Counted from the first letter of the stretch, positions 8,766 to 17,379 are shown. The stretch: 64,000 nucleotides of DNA from Phycisphaerales bacterium (GCA_009691805.1 SIAK01000009.1:1-64000); one strand, 5' to 3'. Made by a program: numbers and translations. The notes: a model not told the origin generated them from the letters alone.

Positions 8766-9989
8766 TTACACCGCTTGAAGCACGGGCCACTGCCCCTCAA
8801 AGGTAGACCAAGCATCTTCGCGGATTGCGACGCGTATGTCCACCATGAGGCGTTGAAAGTGGCGAATGTTATGCACGCTGACGAGCGTTCCGCCGAGGCT
8901 TTCCCCCGCCATAAACAGGTGGCGCAAGTACCCGCGCGAGTAACCGCCCGCGCAGCAGAGACAGTCGCAAGATGGATCGAGTGGCGCCTTTTCAAGCGTA
9001 TGACAGGCATTTCGAAGCCTCACGGGGCCACTTCGGGTGAAGGCGTAGCCCTTGCGACCGTTCCGAGTCGGCAGGACGCAGTCGAACATATCGACCCCCG
9101 CTCGCACCGCCGCAACAATGTCCCGCTCATAACCAACTCCCATGAGATATCGCGGTCGGTCGCGAGGAAGTAGCGGCGCGGTGAACTCGACGACGCGACG
9201 AATGTCGTCGGTGCCCTCTCCAACAGCGACGCCACCAATCGCGTAACCAGGCAAGTCAATCGCCGTCGTCAGCGCAGCACTGCGCGCTCGCAGCGCGAGA
9301 TCCGTTCCACCTTGCACGATGCCGAAGAGGCTCTGCTCGGTCGGTCGTTGATGCGCCGCTTTGCAACGCTCAAGCCAACGCGCTGTGCGCTCCACTGCTT
9401 CGATGAGTCGTCGCGCGTGCGCTTCTGGTGAGAGTGTTGCCTTCTTGCTTGGACGCGTCGATCCACCCTCATCACTCGACGTCGCGCCGCCCTCTTCATC
9501 AACGTCGCTCTCTGAAGTTTTTGAAACACTCGGAGGGCAATCATCAAACGCCATGATGATGTCCGCACCGATGAGATTCTGCACTTCAATCGATCGCTCA
9601 GGCGTAAGCATGATGGAACTGCCATCGATGAAGGAACGAAATCGCACGCCTTCTTCGGTGAGCGTCACGATGTCCGACATCGACCACGCTTGAAATCCAC
9701 CGCTGTCCGTGAGCATCGAGTGCGGCCATCGCATGAACTCGTGGCTGCCACCGAATTGCGCGATGCGCTCCGCGGTCGGTCGCAGCATCAAGTGGTACGC
9801 GTTGTTGAGAATCATCCGCGAGGATGTCGACTCGATCTGTTCGACGGACACGCCCTTCATCGCCGCAGCAGTCGCAACGGGCATGAAAACAGGCGTTTCG
9901 AAGCTTCCGTGAAGCGTCGTGATGCGTCCAGCACGCGCGTGCGTCGACTGGCATGCGTGATCGATATCGAAGGTGAGTGGCGCGGTCAT
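8766..9989 (-). CDS. tgt: Queuine/preQ1 tRNA-guanine transglycosylase
   Basis: Exchanges guanine at position 34 of tRNAs with GUN anticodons for preQ1, the first tRNA-bound step of queuosine formation. In the 407-residue product, substrate-site Asp is in DSGGFQ (95-100), the nucleophile Asp303 in MFDCVLPTR, and the zinc ligands are Cys341, Cys343, Cys346 and His373. FGIVQGG and GGVAVGE are the usual base-binding loops. Residues about 155-184 are an acidic, Ser/Gly-rich insertion after DDCPPS that the family normally lacks, which explains the length (typical is 370-380). The ATG at 9989 is chosen because upstream residues have no homology and would overlap the rhomboid gene. First gene of the tgt-yajC-secDF cluster. 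Confidence 0.96.
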   Translation of the reverse strand: MTAPLTFDIDHACQSTHARAGRITTLHGSFETPVFMPVATAAAMKGVSVEQIESTSSRMILNNAYHLMLRPTAERIAQFGGSHEFMRWPHSMLTDSGGFQAWSMSDIVTLTEEGVRFRSFIDGSSIMLTPERSIEVQNLIGADIIMAFDDCPPSVSKTSESDVDEEGGATSSDEGGSTRPSKKATLSPEAHARRLIEAVERTARWLERCKAAHQRPTEQSLFGIVQGGTDLALRARSAALTTAIDLPGYAIGGVAVGEGTDDIRRVVEFTAPLLPRDRPRYLMGVGYERDIVAAVRAGVDMFDCVLPTRNGRKGYAFTRSGPVRLRNACHTLEKAPLDPSCDCLCCAGGYSRGYLRHLFMAGESLGGTLVSVHNIRHFQRLMVDIRVAIREDAWSTFEGQWPVLQAV

Positions 9990-10032
9990 GATGCAGTTCG
10001 TCGTGAAGTTCGCAGCCAAGTTCGAGGAGCGC

Positions 10033-11145
10033 CTACGACTGACGAGCATTCGTCGCGCGACGCAAGGTTTCCTTTTCCGCATCGCTCAAACTTTGCAATC
10101 CACCCGCGTGCACCTTGTCAAGAATGCGATCAACTTCGATGGTGTTGGGCACATCGCGCGGCACGGGCGAACGCATGCGAGCAGCGGACGCGCGCGGCGC
10201 ACGACCGAAGATCGAAAAGAAATCGTTGATGAGATGCGGTCGCCTTGCGAGCCACCAACCTGCGAGCGCGCCACCCATGTGCGCAGTTTCGCCGCCCGCG
10301 TTCTGTCCTGCCGTCAGCATGTTGTAGAGCGCGAACGCGATCACGCAAATCGCGAAAGTCGCGAGGCGCATCGGAAGCACGAACATCACGACAATGGTTT
10401 CGTTCGGTCGGAAGACCGCGCCCGCGACGATCACGCCGAACACTCCCGCGCTCGCGCCGATGAGCGGTGTCCACGGATCGGTAAAAAGAAGTCCAGGAAC
10501 ATTCGCGTCAGGACCCATGACGGCTTGCGCGCCAAGTCCTGCGGCGTTGAGCAGAAGGTACAAAAACGCGCCCATCATGCCGCAAAAGAGATAGAACGCG
10601 AGATAGCGACGAGCGCCCAATCGTTCTTCGACGAGTGGCCCGAAGACCCACAACCCAACCATATTCAGCACGAGATGCATCATGCCCACGTGCAGAAACT
10701 GGAAGCCAATGAATCGCCAGAACTCAAATCCGCTCACGCCTTGTGGGGTAATGTCGACGAGCGCTTGCGCGGTCGTGAATTGCAGCCACTTGCGCAGTGG
10801 CGAGACGAATTGGTAACCAATCGATCCAACCGCCGCGAGCACTTCTTTCGTTTTCGGATTGAACGGCACCATGTACGCGGTGCCAAAGCTCTGCTTCGTG
10901 TCGCCCGTAATGACGGGCGAGATCACCCATTCCTTCGTTGCCATCAGCTCGCGCGTCACTGCTTCGCCACCTTCAACAAAATGCACTTGCGAAGTCTGCA
11001 CCCACTCCGTCGGCATGATGCTGTCGGCCATCGCGACAATCACGCACGCGAGGATCAGCATGGTGTTCGCGGTGAACTTACGCAAACCACTGCCCGCAAA
11101 CGACGATGCGCCACTGCGAAGATAATCACGATCCTGCAAACCCAT
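10033..11145 (-). CDS. Rhomboid intramembrane serine protease with C-terminal DUF6576-like module
   Basis: A 370-residue membrane protein of the rhomboid family, which cuts transmembrane helices inside the bilayer. The catalytic Ser232 is in the GASAG loop (230-234) and the catalytic His289 in the last helices (HMGGALAGWW); the oxyanion-side HxxxxHxxxN pattern is at 152-161. There is an extra N-terminal helix (about 27-40) and an unusually long first periplasmic segment. After the last helix a soluble tail ends in DRILDKV..SLSDAEKETLRR (339-363), the DUF6576-like module known from some rhomboids. The same module ends the next gene upstream. It lies 33 bases downstream of the M50 gene and 43 bases before tgt, so all may be cotranscribed. 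Confidence 0.9.
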   Translation of the reverse strand: MGLQDRDYLRSGASSFAGSGLRKFTANTMLILACVIVAMADSIMPTEWVQTSQVHFVEGGEAVTRELMATKEWVISPVITGDTKQSFGTAYMVPFNPKTKEVLAAVGSIGYQFVSPLRKWLQFTTAQALVDITPQGVSGFEFWRFIGFQFLHVGMMHLVLNMVGLWVFGPLVEERLGARRYLAFYLFCGMMGAFLYLLLNAAGLGAQAVMGPDANVPGLLFTDPWTPLIGASAGVFGVIVAGAVFRPNETIVVMFVLPMRLATFAICVIAFALYNMLTAGQNAGGETAHMGGALAGWWLARRPHLINDFFSIFGRAPRASAARMRSPVPRDVPNTIEVDRILDKVHAGGLQSLSDAEKETLRRATNARQS

Positions 11146-11178
11146 ATCGCGCGAGTGTAGGCGATCACGCCGTGCGCG

Positions 11179-12312
11179 CTACCCGCGACCATCGCGCTTG
11201 CGGCGTTCGTCGGTCGCTTTGCGGAGGACTTCTTGCTCGGCGGGTGTGAGGCTGCCCATGCCGTCGCGCGAAATCTTGTCGAGGATGCGGTCGATGGATG
11301 CGTCTGCCGCTGTGGATGCTGCAGTCGTTGGCTTATGCGTGGTGGTCGTGGCTGCTGCGACTGATTTTGGCGCTGCCCCAAACATGCTGCGCTTCTGCGG
11401 CGGCGCGGGCGCTGGTTCTTCTTCGGGCTCTGCTTCTTCCGGTGAAAAGCCGAGGAAATCCGCTTCGAACGCGACGCGCCGATTGGTGAGGTAGCAGGTG
11501 ATGCCGCCAAAGAGCGCGATGCCGAGGAGCATCGTGTCGTTGCGAATGAGCGCGAAGACGCCAACGGCAACTGCACCGACAAGACCGATGCGGCAGGACA
11601 TGCGCATCGATCGCGCGAATCCCATCTTTGGCCAGAGCAACGCTTGCACGATCTTGCCACCGTCGAGCGGAAAGATCGGCAAGAGATTGAAGAGCAAGAG
11701 CAAGAGCGCGAACCAATTCGCAACAGCCAAGAGCAGCGTCCACCAGGTGCGTGAAACTTCTTCATGCAAGATCAGCATGTTGAGATCAAGCGGATTTGGA
11801 ATCGCCACGCCCACGCCGATGCCTGTCACGAAGTAGAGCGTCGTGCCGAGCACCGCAACAATCGCGACATTCGCGAGTGGTCCCGCAGCCGCGGTGATCA
11901 AGTGCGCGCTTGGACGATTCGGCAGCACGCAACTTGCGAGCCCACCAAGCGGCCACATCAACACTTGCGTCGCGCGTCCACCAACATAGTGCGCACCCGC
12001 ACAGTGACCGAGTTCATGCAGGAGGACAACGACGAATGCGGCCGCAAGCATGAGCGCGGTCGGAAGTAAACCAAGTCCACCCGACTCGCCCGCGTTACCC
12101 ACGCTCGCCAATCGCACAAGCACGTACACGCCGAAGAAAAGATGCACGCGAAGATCGATGCCGCAGAGACGACCAAAGCGAAACGACCAAGTCATCGGGT
12201 CATCGAAGCTCGGGCGCGTGGCAGCGAAGTCACCGCCGAAGCCAGACGGACGACGCTCAAGGTCGTCGCCGGGCATCTCGCCATCGTGTTCGTCGTCTTG
12301 CCACTGGCTCAT
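11179..12312 (-). CDS. M50-family site-2 metalloprotease
   Basis: A 377-residue polytopic intramembrane zinc protease. HELGH (residues 99-103) gives the two His ligands and catalytic Glu, and NLLPIFPLDGGK (209-220) gives the third ligand Asp217. No PDZ or CBS domain is seen, unlike RseP or SpoIVFB-CBS forms. After the last membrane segment a Pro/Glu/Ala-rich linker leads to DRILDKI..SLTPAEQEVLRK (about 341-364), nearly the same module as in the adjacent rhomboid. Its ATG overlaps the stop of the Nudix gene in an ATGA, so translation is coupled. The substrate is unknown; such proteases often act in regulated cleavage of membrane-bound anti-sigma factors, but nothing here shows that. Confidence 0.92.
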   Translation of the reverse strand: MSQWQDDEHDGEMPGDDLERRPSGFGGDFAATRPSFDDPMTWSFRFGRLCGIDLRVHLFFGVYVLVRLASVGNAGESGGLGLLPTALMLAAAFVVVLLHELGHCAGAHYVGGRATQVLMWPLGGLASCVLPNRPSAHLITAAAGPLANVAIVAVLGTTLYFVTGIGVGVAIPNPLDLNMLILHEEVSRTWWTLLLAVANWFALLLLLFNLLPIFPLDGGKIVQALLWPKMGFARSMRMSCRIGLVGAVAVGVFALIRNDTMLLGIALFGGITCYLTNRRVAFEADFLGFSPEEAEPEEEPAPAPPQKRSMFGAAPKSVAAATTTTHKPTTAASTAADASIDRILDKISRDGMGSLTPAEQEVLRKATDERRKRDGRG

Positions 12313-12890
12313 CGCGTTCCTACCTCAGGCATCATCAGTTCAAACTTCGCAAACGCCGCAATACTCTTACCGTCTTCTAATGTTCCATCGACGATCATTG
12401 CGCGAATCTGTGCGCGAGTTGCGGTGAAGACCTCGATTTCTTCGCCAATCTCAAGTTGCGTCGGCACGGCCGTCAACTCGGTCGCCACGAAAACGCGCAT
12501 GAGCTCGTCGCAGAAGCCAGGACTCGTGTAATAGCTCCCGAGGGATTCGATAGAAGCCGCGCGATAGCCCGTTTCCTCTTCAAGTTCGCGCAACGCTGCG
12601 GCGGTTGGATCCTCGCCGACTTCGAGCTTTCCTGCGCAGAACTCCACCATCCACCGGCGCAGCGTGAAACGGTGGTTGCGGATGAGCACAATCGAACCGT
12701 CGGCGAGGAGAGGAATCACAGTGACCGCACCAGGATGGCGCACAACATCGCGCAGACGCGTCGCACCATCGCGATCGCACACCTCCACGCGCTCGACGCG
12801 AAACACTCGGCTCTCAAATATGACGCCGAGGCGATTGCTCGGCGGTGCAGCGTCGCTGCGAAAACCCTCGACTTGCGGAGCGGGATCCAT
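12309..12890 (-). CDS. Nudix hydrolase, ADP-ribose pyrophosphatase-like
   Basis: A 193-residue protein with a complete Nudix box: Gly87, five residues, Glu93, seven residues, Arg101-Glu102-Leu103, Glu105-Glu106, Gly108. The preceding HPGAVTVIPLL and RNHRFTLRRWMVEFCAG resemble the NudF/ADP-ribose pyrophosphatase group, which splits ADP-ribose into AMP and ribose 5-phosphate; substrate choice within Nudix proteins cannot be settled from the motif. The ATG at 12890 was chosen because the frame upstream runs into the divergent mlaF gene, whose start lies only 19 bases away. Its TGA overlaps the start of the M50 protease gene. Confidence 0.9.
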   Translation of the reverse strand: MDPAPQVEGFRSDAAPPSNRLGVIFESRVFRVERVEVCDRDGATRLRDVVRHPGAVTVIPLLADGSIVLIRNHRFTLRRWMVEFCAGKLEVGEDPTAAALRELEEETGYRAASIESLGSYYTSPGFCDELMRVFVATELTAVPTQLEIGEEIEVFTATRAQIRAMIVDGTLEDGKSIAAFAKFELMMPEVGTR

Positions 12891-12909
12891 CGAGACGATG
12901 ATACGGACA

Positions 12910-13791
12910 ATGGCCGAACCTGTCGCACACTCCAATCCACGCGCTGACTTTCCCGTTCGAGTGGTTGGATTGGTGAAGAATTTCGAGCGATTGAAAGTCC
13001 TCAAGGGGATCTCGCTCGATTTTCCGCGCGGGAAAACAACCGTCATCCTCGGTCCATCAGGATGCGGCAAGAGCGTCTTGTTGAAACATCTCGTCGGACT
13101 CGAGCGACCCGACAGAGGCAGCGTTTGGTATGAAAACCAGCGCGTAGACACGCTCTCGGAAGAACGCCTTGCACCCGTGCGTCGCGAGTTTGGATTCCTG
13201 TTTCAGAATGGCGCGCTCTTTGATTCGATGAGCGTCGAAGACAACGTCGCCTTCCCGCTGCGCGAACTTGAGGCATCTACGCCGACGAGTGCCTATGAAC
13301 ACGCCGAACGCGTGATCCGCGTCCTGCGCATGGTCGGACTCGAGGAAGCCGCGCAGAAGATGCCGTCTGAACTTTCGGGCGGCCAACGCAAGCGCATCGC
13401 ACTCGCACGCGCGATCGTGCTGCGACCCAAAGTTGTGCTCTACGATGAACCAACCACTGGACTCGATCCGATTCGCAGCGATGTCATCAATGAGCTCATC
13501 ATCAAGATGAAATCCGCGCTGGGAGCAACGAGCATCGTCGTCACGCATGATCTTGTGAGCGCATTTCGTGTTGCCGATCACCTGGTGATGATGCACGAAG
13601 GCGAAATCATGCTGGAAGGACCGCCGGAAATCTTCCGCGATTCAACCGATCCTGTAGTCTCCCGCTTCCTGCGCGGCGAAGCGAGCGAAGACGAACTTCG
13701 CGCAATTCGCGATGCCTCGCGTCATGATGGCAACCGCTCGCAAGCCCCGCGAGATTCGACTCGACCTTCCACTCCACACTCCACTCGATGA
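12910..13791 (+). CDS. mlaF: ABC transporter ATPase, MlaF family
   Basis: A 293-residue ATPase with Walker A GPSGCGKS (48-55), Q-loop FLFQNGALFDSMSVEDNVAFP, signature LSGGQRKRIALARAI, Walker B VVLYDEPTTGLDP and switch VVTHD. The ALFDSMSVxxNVAFPL stretch is typical of MlaF, the ATPase of phospholipid or lipid transport between the two membranes. It is 4 bases overlapped with the MCE-domain gene, which supports the lipid-transport assignment. The permease MlaE, normally encoded next to it, is absent here. ATG at 12910 is used; a second in-frame ATG at 12898 is possible. The C-terminal 25 residues are Arg/Ser/Thr/Pro-rich and unlike E. coli MlaF. Confidence 0.92.
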   Translation: MAEPVAHSNPRADFPVRVVGLVKNFERLKVLKGISLDFPRGKTTVILGPSGCGKSVLLKHLVGLERPDRGSVWYENQRVDTLSEERLAPVRREFGFLFQNGALFDSMSVEDNVAFPLRELEASTPTSAYEHAERVIRVLRMVGLEEAAQKMPSELSGGQRKRIALARAIVLRPKVVLYDEPTTGLDPIRSDVINELIIKMKSALGATSIVVTHDLVSAFRVADHLVMMHEGEIMLEGPPEIFRDSTDPVVSRFLRGEASEDELRAIRDASRHDGNRSQAPRDSTRPSTPHSTR

Positions 13792-14783
13792 GAGACATCA
13801 CACGCAATACCTTGGTTGGACTCTGCACGCTCGGCGGCCTCGTCGGAGGCGGGTGGTTGATGTTGAATGTCGGCGAGTTTGAAACGATGTTCCGGCGCAC
13901 GTGGCACATTGAGTGCGCGTTCGATGAAGCGGGCGGACTGCGCTCAGGTTCGCTCGTCACCCTCAACGGTGTGCCGATTGGTCGCGTGCAATCCATCGCG
14001 ATCGGACCGGATCGCGAGCGACCTGTTGTGATCATCGCGCAGATTGATGAAGGCTCGCGCATTCCTGATCCGAGCGTGCCGATGATTGCCGCAACGTTGC
14101 TGGGCTCCGGCGCGCGTTTGGAATTCAGCGCGGTGCTTCCGCTTGTGGATCCGCCCCGCTACTACCTCGAGAGCCGCCCGCCTGTCTTGCGCGGCGAAGT
14201 CCTCTCGATTGAAGATCGATTGACCCGCGCGGTCGACATTCGACTCAAGCCATTGTCAGAAGGATTGCTCGCCATCGGTGAACTCGCGCGCAATATGAAC
14301 GCGCTGCTTGAGCCGCCCGCGGAAGGACAAGAGGACCAGAGCATCAAGACTGCAGTCGTGCGTCTCAATCGCGTGCTCGCTTCGGTGGATACGACACTCG
14401 AGGCTGCAGATATGTGGCTGAGTGATGAGCAACTCAAACAAGACGTGAAGTCCGCGGCGTACAACGCGAATGAAACATTGCGAGCAGCAAGCACAGCGAT
14501 GCATCGCGTCGCGGAACTTGCTGACGGTGTGCGTGACGACACGCAATTCATTCGCGCGAGCCTTATTTCAACGCTCGATCGTGCAAGTCAAACACTCGAT
14601 GAAGTGCGACGCGTCACGAGACTCGCTGCAGATGGCAAAGGCACCGTCGGAAAGTTGCTCAACGACGCACAGCTCTACGACGGGCTCGCCGACAGCGCCG
14701 CAAGACTGAGCGACGCGCTCGCAAAGATGAACCTCTTGCTCGAAAAGATCCAAGCAGAAGGTCTCGGCGTCGATTTGAGGTAG
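13788..14783 (+). CDS. mlaD: MCE-domain lipid-transport substrate-binding protein (MlaD-like)
   Basis: A 331-residue protein with an N-terminal membrane anchor (about residues 8-28, TLVGLCTLGGLVGGGWLML) and one MCE domain (about 35-110; AFDEAGGLRSGSLVTLNGVPIG). It continues as a long helical C-terminal region (150-330) with heptad-like spacing, longer than E. coli MlaD and closer to MCE proteins that form extended needles. MCE proteins form hexameric rings that carry lipids across the periplasm. The start overlaps the mlaF stop by four bases (ATGA). No MlaE, MlaB or MlaC follows; the next 200 bases hold a repeat and a hairpin. Confidence 0.88.
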   Translation: MRDITRNTLVGLCTLGGLVGGGWLMLNVGEFETMFRRTWHIECAFDEAGGLRSGSLVTLNGVPIGRVQSIAIGPDRERPVVIIAQIDEGSRIPDPSVPMIAATLLGSGARLEFSAVLPLVDPPRYYLESRPPVLRGEVLSIEDRLTRAVDIRLKPLSEGLLAIGELARNMNALLEPPAEGQEDQSIKTAVVRLNRVLASVDTTLEAADMWLSDEQLKQDVKSAAYNANETLRAASTAMHRVAELADGVRDDTQFIRASLISTLDRASQTLDEVRRVTRLAADGKGTVGKLLNDAQLYDGLADSAARLSDALAKMNLLLEKIQAEGLGVDLR

Positions 14784-14795
14784 TTCAGCGCGTAG

Positions 14796-14893
14796 TTGAG
14801 CGCTCGCGCAGGTTTCTTGCCGCGCCAGAGCGCGCGGCAAAAACCTGCGGTCGCTTTCGACTCAGGCGCTGCGATGCATCGCAGACGCCTGAA
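14796..14893 (+). repeat. Intergenic modular repeat, solo copy
   Basis: This block starts with GAGCGCTCGCGCAGG and contains a large hairpin (GCAGGTTT 14808-14815 pairs with AAACCTGC 14841-14848, with a GC-rich inner stem), then the linker CTTTCGACTC (about 14854-14863), then a second near-palindrome (CAGGCGCTGCGAT and its complement). The first 66 bases are almost identical to the inverse of the tandem units at 32179-32474. The shared GTGCACTTCAG and ACCGACTCCGTCGGT modules of the other loci are missing. Confidence 0.8.
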
Positions 14894-14922
14894 ATCGTGT
14901 GCTTGCGCCTTGCTTAAACGAG

Positions 14923-14954
14923 AAGAGTTTCGCGGCGATTGCCGCGAAACTCTT
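14923..14954. terminator. Convergent-gene hairpin, possible bidirectional terminator
   Basis: A perfect 14-bp stem, AAGAGTTTCGCGGC (14923-14936) with its complement (14941-14954), has a GATT loop. It lies between the convergent mlaD-like and OmpA-like genes. Neither side has a clean T run, so termination efficiency is uncertain. Confidence 0.6.
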
Positions 14955-14983
14955 GTGCTTGATTCGGATGTTTGTCTTGACGA

Positions 14984-15652
14984 TTAGTCGGCGGTTGCGT
15001 TCGGGGCTGCTTCTACGACAGCGATTTCGACGCGGCGGCTCTTTGCCTTCGAGCCACGTGGTTCTTGCGCGCCAAATGATGCGTAAGAAATCTCGTCGCC
15101 CTTGAAGCCCTTGGTCTCCATGTACTGACCGACGGTGTACGCGCGCTCAAATGCGAGGTGATAGTTCGACTTGAATCCGCTCTTCTTGATTGGATCTGAA
15201 TCGGTGAATCCCTCGAGACGAATGCGCTTGCCTGGATAGGTCTTCGTGATCGTGCTCATGAGCGTGTCGAGTGTGACCATCGCGTTGTTCTTCAACGAAG
15301 TCTTGCCGCTATCGAAGAGCACATCGCCTTCAACGATGAGCACGAGCTCATTGCCTTGCCACTCCGCAGTCACGCCTGCAGGAAGATTCGTTGGAACCGG
15401 ATACGCGCTCGCAGTTTCCGCGGTCGCTGGCGTGGTGGTTGTTCCATTGTTCGTCCCGTTCGTCGCGTTCGATTGCTCGAGTCGCTGACGCTCTTGCTTC
15501 TCCGCGTCAAGCGCGTTTGCAAGATCCTTGTTCTGCATGGTGAGCTGTTGATTCTCCTGCGTGAGCATGGAGACCTCATCTTTGGTTGCGTTGTTGCAAC
15601 CGACGAGAAGTGCGGATCCGACGACGAGAGATAGAGCTAGCAGTGCACGCAT
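14984..15652 (-). CDS. OmpA/Pal-family lipoprotein
   Basis: A 222-residue lipoprotein: signal peptide MRALLALSLVVGSALLVGC with the lipidated Cys at residue 19, a coiled coil (about 30-65, rich in Gln, Asn, Glu, Lys), a Thr/Asn-rich linker, and a C-terminal OmpA domain. The OmpA domain shows GDVLFDSGKTSL, IRLEGFTDSDP and the closing FGAQEPRGSKAKSRRVEI, where the usual NR-R-V is SRRVEI. Such domains bind the meso-DAP peptide of peptidoglycan and tether the outer membrane. The ATG at 15652 is chosen for the lipobox spacing; a TTG lies 18 bases further out. Monocistronic, with 177 bases of noncoding DNA upstream that hold no pattern I can name. Confidence 0.88.
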   Translation of the reverse strand: MRALLALSLVVGSALLVGCNNATKDEVSMLTQENQQLTMQNKDLANALDAEKQERQRLEQSNATNGTNNGTTTTPATAETASAYPVPTNLPAGVTAEWQGNELVLIVEGDVLFDSGKTSLKNNAMVTLDTLMSTITKTYPGKRIRLEGFTDSDPIKKSGFKSNYHLAFERAYTVGQYMETKGFKGDEISYASFGAQEPRGSKAKSRRVEIAVVEAAPNATAD

Positions 15653-15829
15653 GTTTGGTGTCCATTCCAAAGAGGTTCACTGCGGCTGCTGTTGGCGTCC
15701 TTGTCCAACATTCACGCTGCCGCAGTGGAGGCGGTTCAGTCGGCATTTCAACAAGCCCACATGCGATCCGCAAGGGGTTGCGCAGCAACTTCGGCAAATT
15801 TTGCGCGAACTTTTCTGAGTCATCGCGAC

Positions 15830-17074
15830 TCAGTGAGAAGCGTCCGACGGAGTGTTCATCGCGACTGGGCTCGCGAGCATTTCGAACATCACGCCAACTC
15901 GAACGATCGCAGGGCGCGCGAACAGCACAACGACAGCCGCGAGCGCGAGGTGCGGACCGTACGGAAGTTCGCGACCGAAGAATCCCTTGCCGCGACCGAA
16001 CAGTTTGCCCAAGAGTGACCACGTCAGCCCGCTAAAGGGCGCGAGGAAGAACGTGAGAATCGCTACTTTCCAGCCGAATGCTGCACCAACGGCGGCAAGC
16101 AGATGCACATCGCCAAGGCCCATCGCTTCTCGTCCGAATGCAAAGGTTCCGAGGATGCGAATGAGCCAGACGATGCCGCCGCCGACGATCCAACCGAGGA
16201 GCGCGCCGCCAAGGAGCGCAATCGGTTGGCACGCTGCGCCGTGGAGGTCAAACAAGTTTGGAAGGAGGCACGCGAGCCCTGCTCCAGCGATCGGAGGCGC
16301 GAGGAAGGCGAGTTCGGCGAACATCTCGCGGCGAGAGTTTGGATAGTTCGCACCGTCGCCATCGGGACCAACGACTTCGTGCCAATCGGCAAAACTTCGG
16401 CGCAAACGCCCTGTTTTTAGGAGCCACAGGCTGATCGCGAGCCCGATCATAAAGCCTATGCACGCGAACCCGACTTCCCAAGTTGCAACTGGGATCGGTA
16501 CAAGTCCGCGGAGCGACCGTGACTCAGGCAGGAAGCCTTGAACTGTCCAACCAACGCAAGCGACGGCCGAAACGACCGACGGCACTCCGATGTCGATCGT
16601 CATCGTGTCCGCGTCCATCAGCGTCATCGTCAACAGACCGCCGAGCGCAAAGACAACAACGATGAATGCACTCCACGAGCGCGAGAATCCTTGGAGGTGC
16701 CACCACGGACTCGCCGCATCCATTCCCCAACCTTCGACGCGATCGAACGGACCGTAGAAGAGCAGGAACGTCGCGAGAAAAACGCACGCGAGGAGCAGTT
16801 CGATAAGCGGATAGCGCAGGCTGATCGGCAGCCGACAGCACTTGCACTTTCCGCGCAGCATGAGCCAACCGAGGATCGGAACGTTTTCCTTCCAACCAAG
16901 TTGATGACCGCACTTTGGGCAGCGCGATGGAGGTGAGACGATCGACTGACCGTTGGGAAGTCGCCAAGCAACGACGTTGATGAAACTGCCCGCGCACGCG
17001 CCGAACGCGAATGCAAACGCGGCGCCGATGAGCGCGGGAAGCCATTGCGCGAAGAGCAGCGAGAACTCGGTCAC
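15830..17074 (-). CDS. Prepilin peptidase (type IV leader peptidase)
   Basis: A 414-residue inner-membrane aspartic protease that removes the leader from type IV pilins and type II secretion pseudopilins and N-methylates the new end. The N-terminal methylase/zinc region has Cys52-x2-Cys55 and Cys77-x2-Cys80 with GSFINVVAWRLPNG before it. The catalytic aspartates are in TLMDADT (Asp154 region) and in GLGDVHLL. The central region (about 105-270) contains extra loops, making the protein longer than PilD (about 290). Its ATG overlaps the xseB stop. The likely local substrate is the pilin-like gene at the right end of the window, but pilins elsewhere are more probable. Confidence 0.93.
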   Translation of the reverse strand: MTEFSLLFAQWLPALIGAAFAFAFGACAGSFINVVAWRLPNGQSIVSPPSRCPKCGHQLGWKENVPILGWLMLRGKCKCCRLPISLRYPLIELLLACVFLATFLLFYGPFDRVEGWGMDAASPWWHLQGFSRSWSAFIVVVFALGGLLTMTLMDADTMTIDIGVPSVVSAVACVGWTVQGFLPESRSLRGLVPIPVATWEVGFACIGFMIGLAISLWLLKTGRLRRSFADWHEVVGPDGDGANYPNSRREMFAELAFLAPPIAGAGLACLLPNLFDLHGAACQPIALLGGALLGWIVGGGIVWLIRILGTFAFGREAMGLGDVHLLAAVGAAFGWKVAILTFFLAPFSGLTWSLLGKLFGRGKGFFGRELPYGPHLALAAVVVLFARPAIVRVGVMFEMLASPVAMNTPSDASH

Positions 17075-17379
17075 GCGCGCGACTCAGTTCGAGTTGTCGG
17101 CGCTGAAGTTGAAGCGGCGCGAAGGGTTTCGGCTTCGAGCGCCGCGCTTGTCTGGCGCACGCGAAGCTCAGAGCGATCGAGAAGTTCTCGGCAATGCTTG
17201 AGCAGCAGTTCGGCGCGACCGTGTGCTTCGAGGCTCTCGGCAAGTCCAACGCTGCCGTTTTCGATCTGTTCGAGCAACGCTTCGAGTTGCGCGAGTGCGG
17301 ATTCGTAACTCAGCGCAGCAATCTCAGCAGGGAGCGCGTGTGTTGCAGAATCACTTGATGAAGCAGTTTGTTTCGCCAT
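17071..17379 (-). CDS. xseB: Exodeoxyribonuclease VII small subunit
   Basis: A 102-residue protein whose core LSYESALAQLEALLEQIENG, then GLAESLEAHGRAELLLKHC is the characteristic helical hairpin of XseB; several XseB subunits bind one XseA to form the single-strand exonuclease. The C-terminus is a Thr/Ala-rich extension. The ATG has an AGGAAGG ribosome-binding site nine bases upstream. It follows xseA after a short tandem repeat and overlaps the prepilin peptidase gene by four bases. Confidence 0.93.
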   Translation of the reverse strand: MAKQTASSSDSATHALPAEIAALSYESALAQLEALLEQIENGSVGLAESLEAHGRAELLLKHCRELLDRSELRVRQTSAALEAETLRAASTSAPTTRTESRA

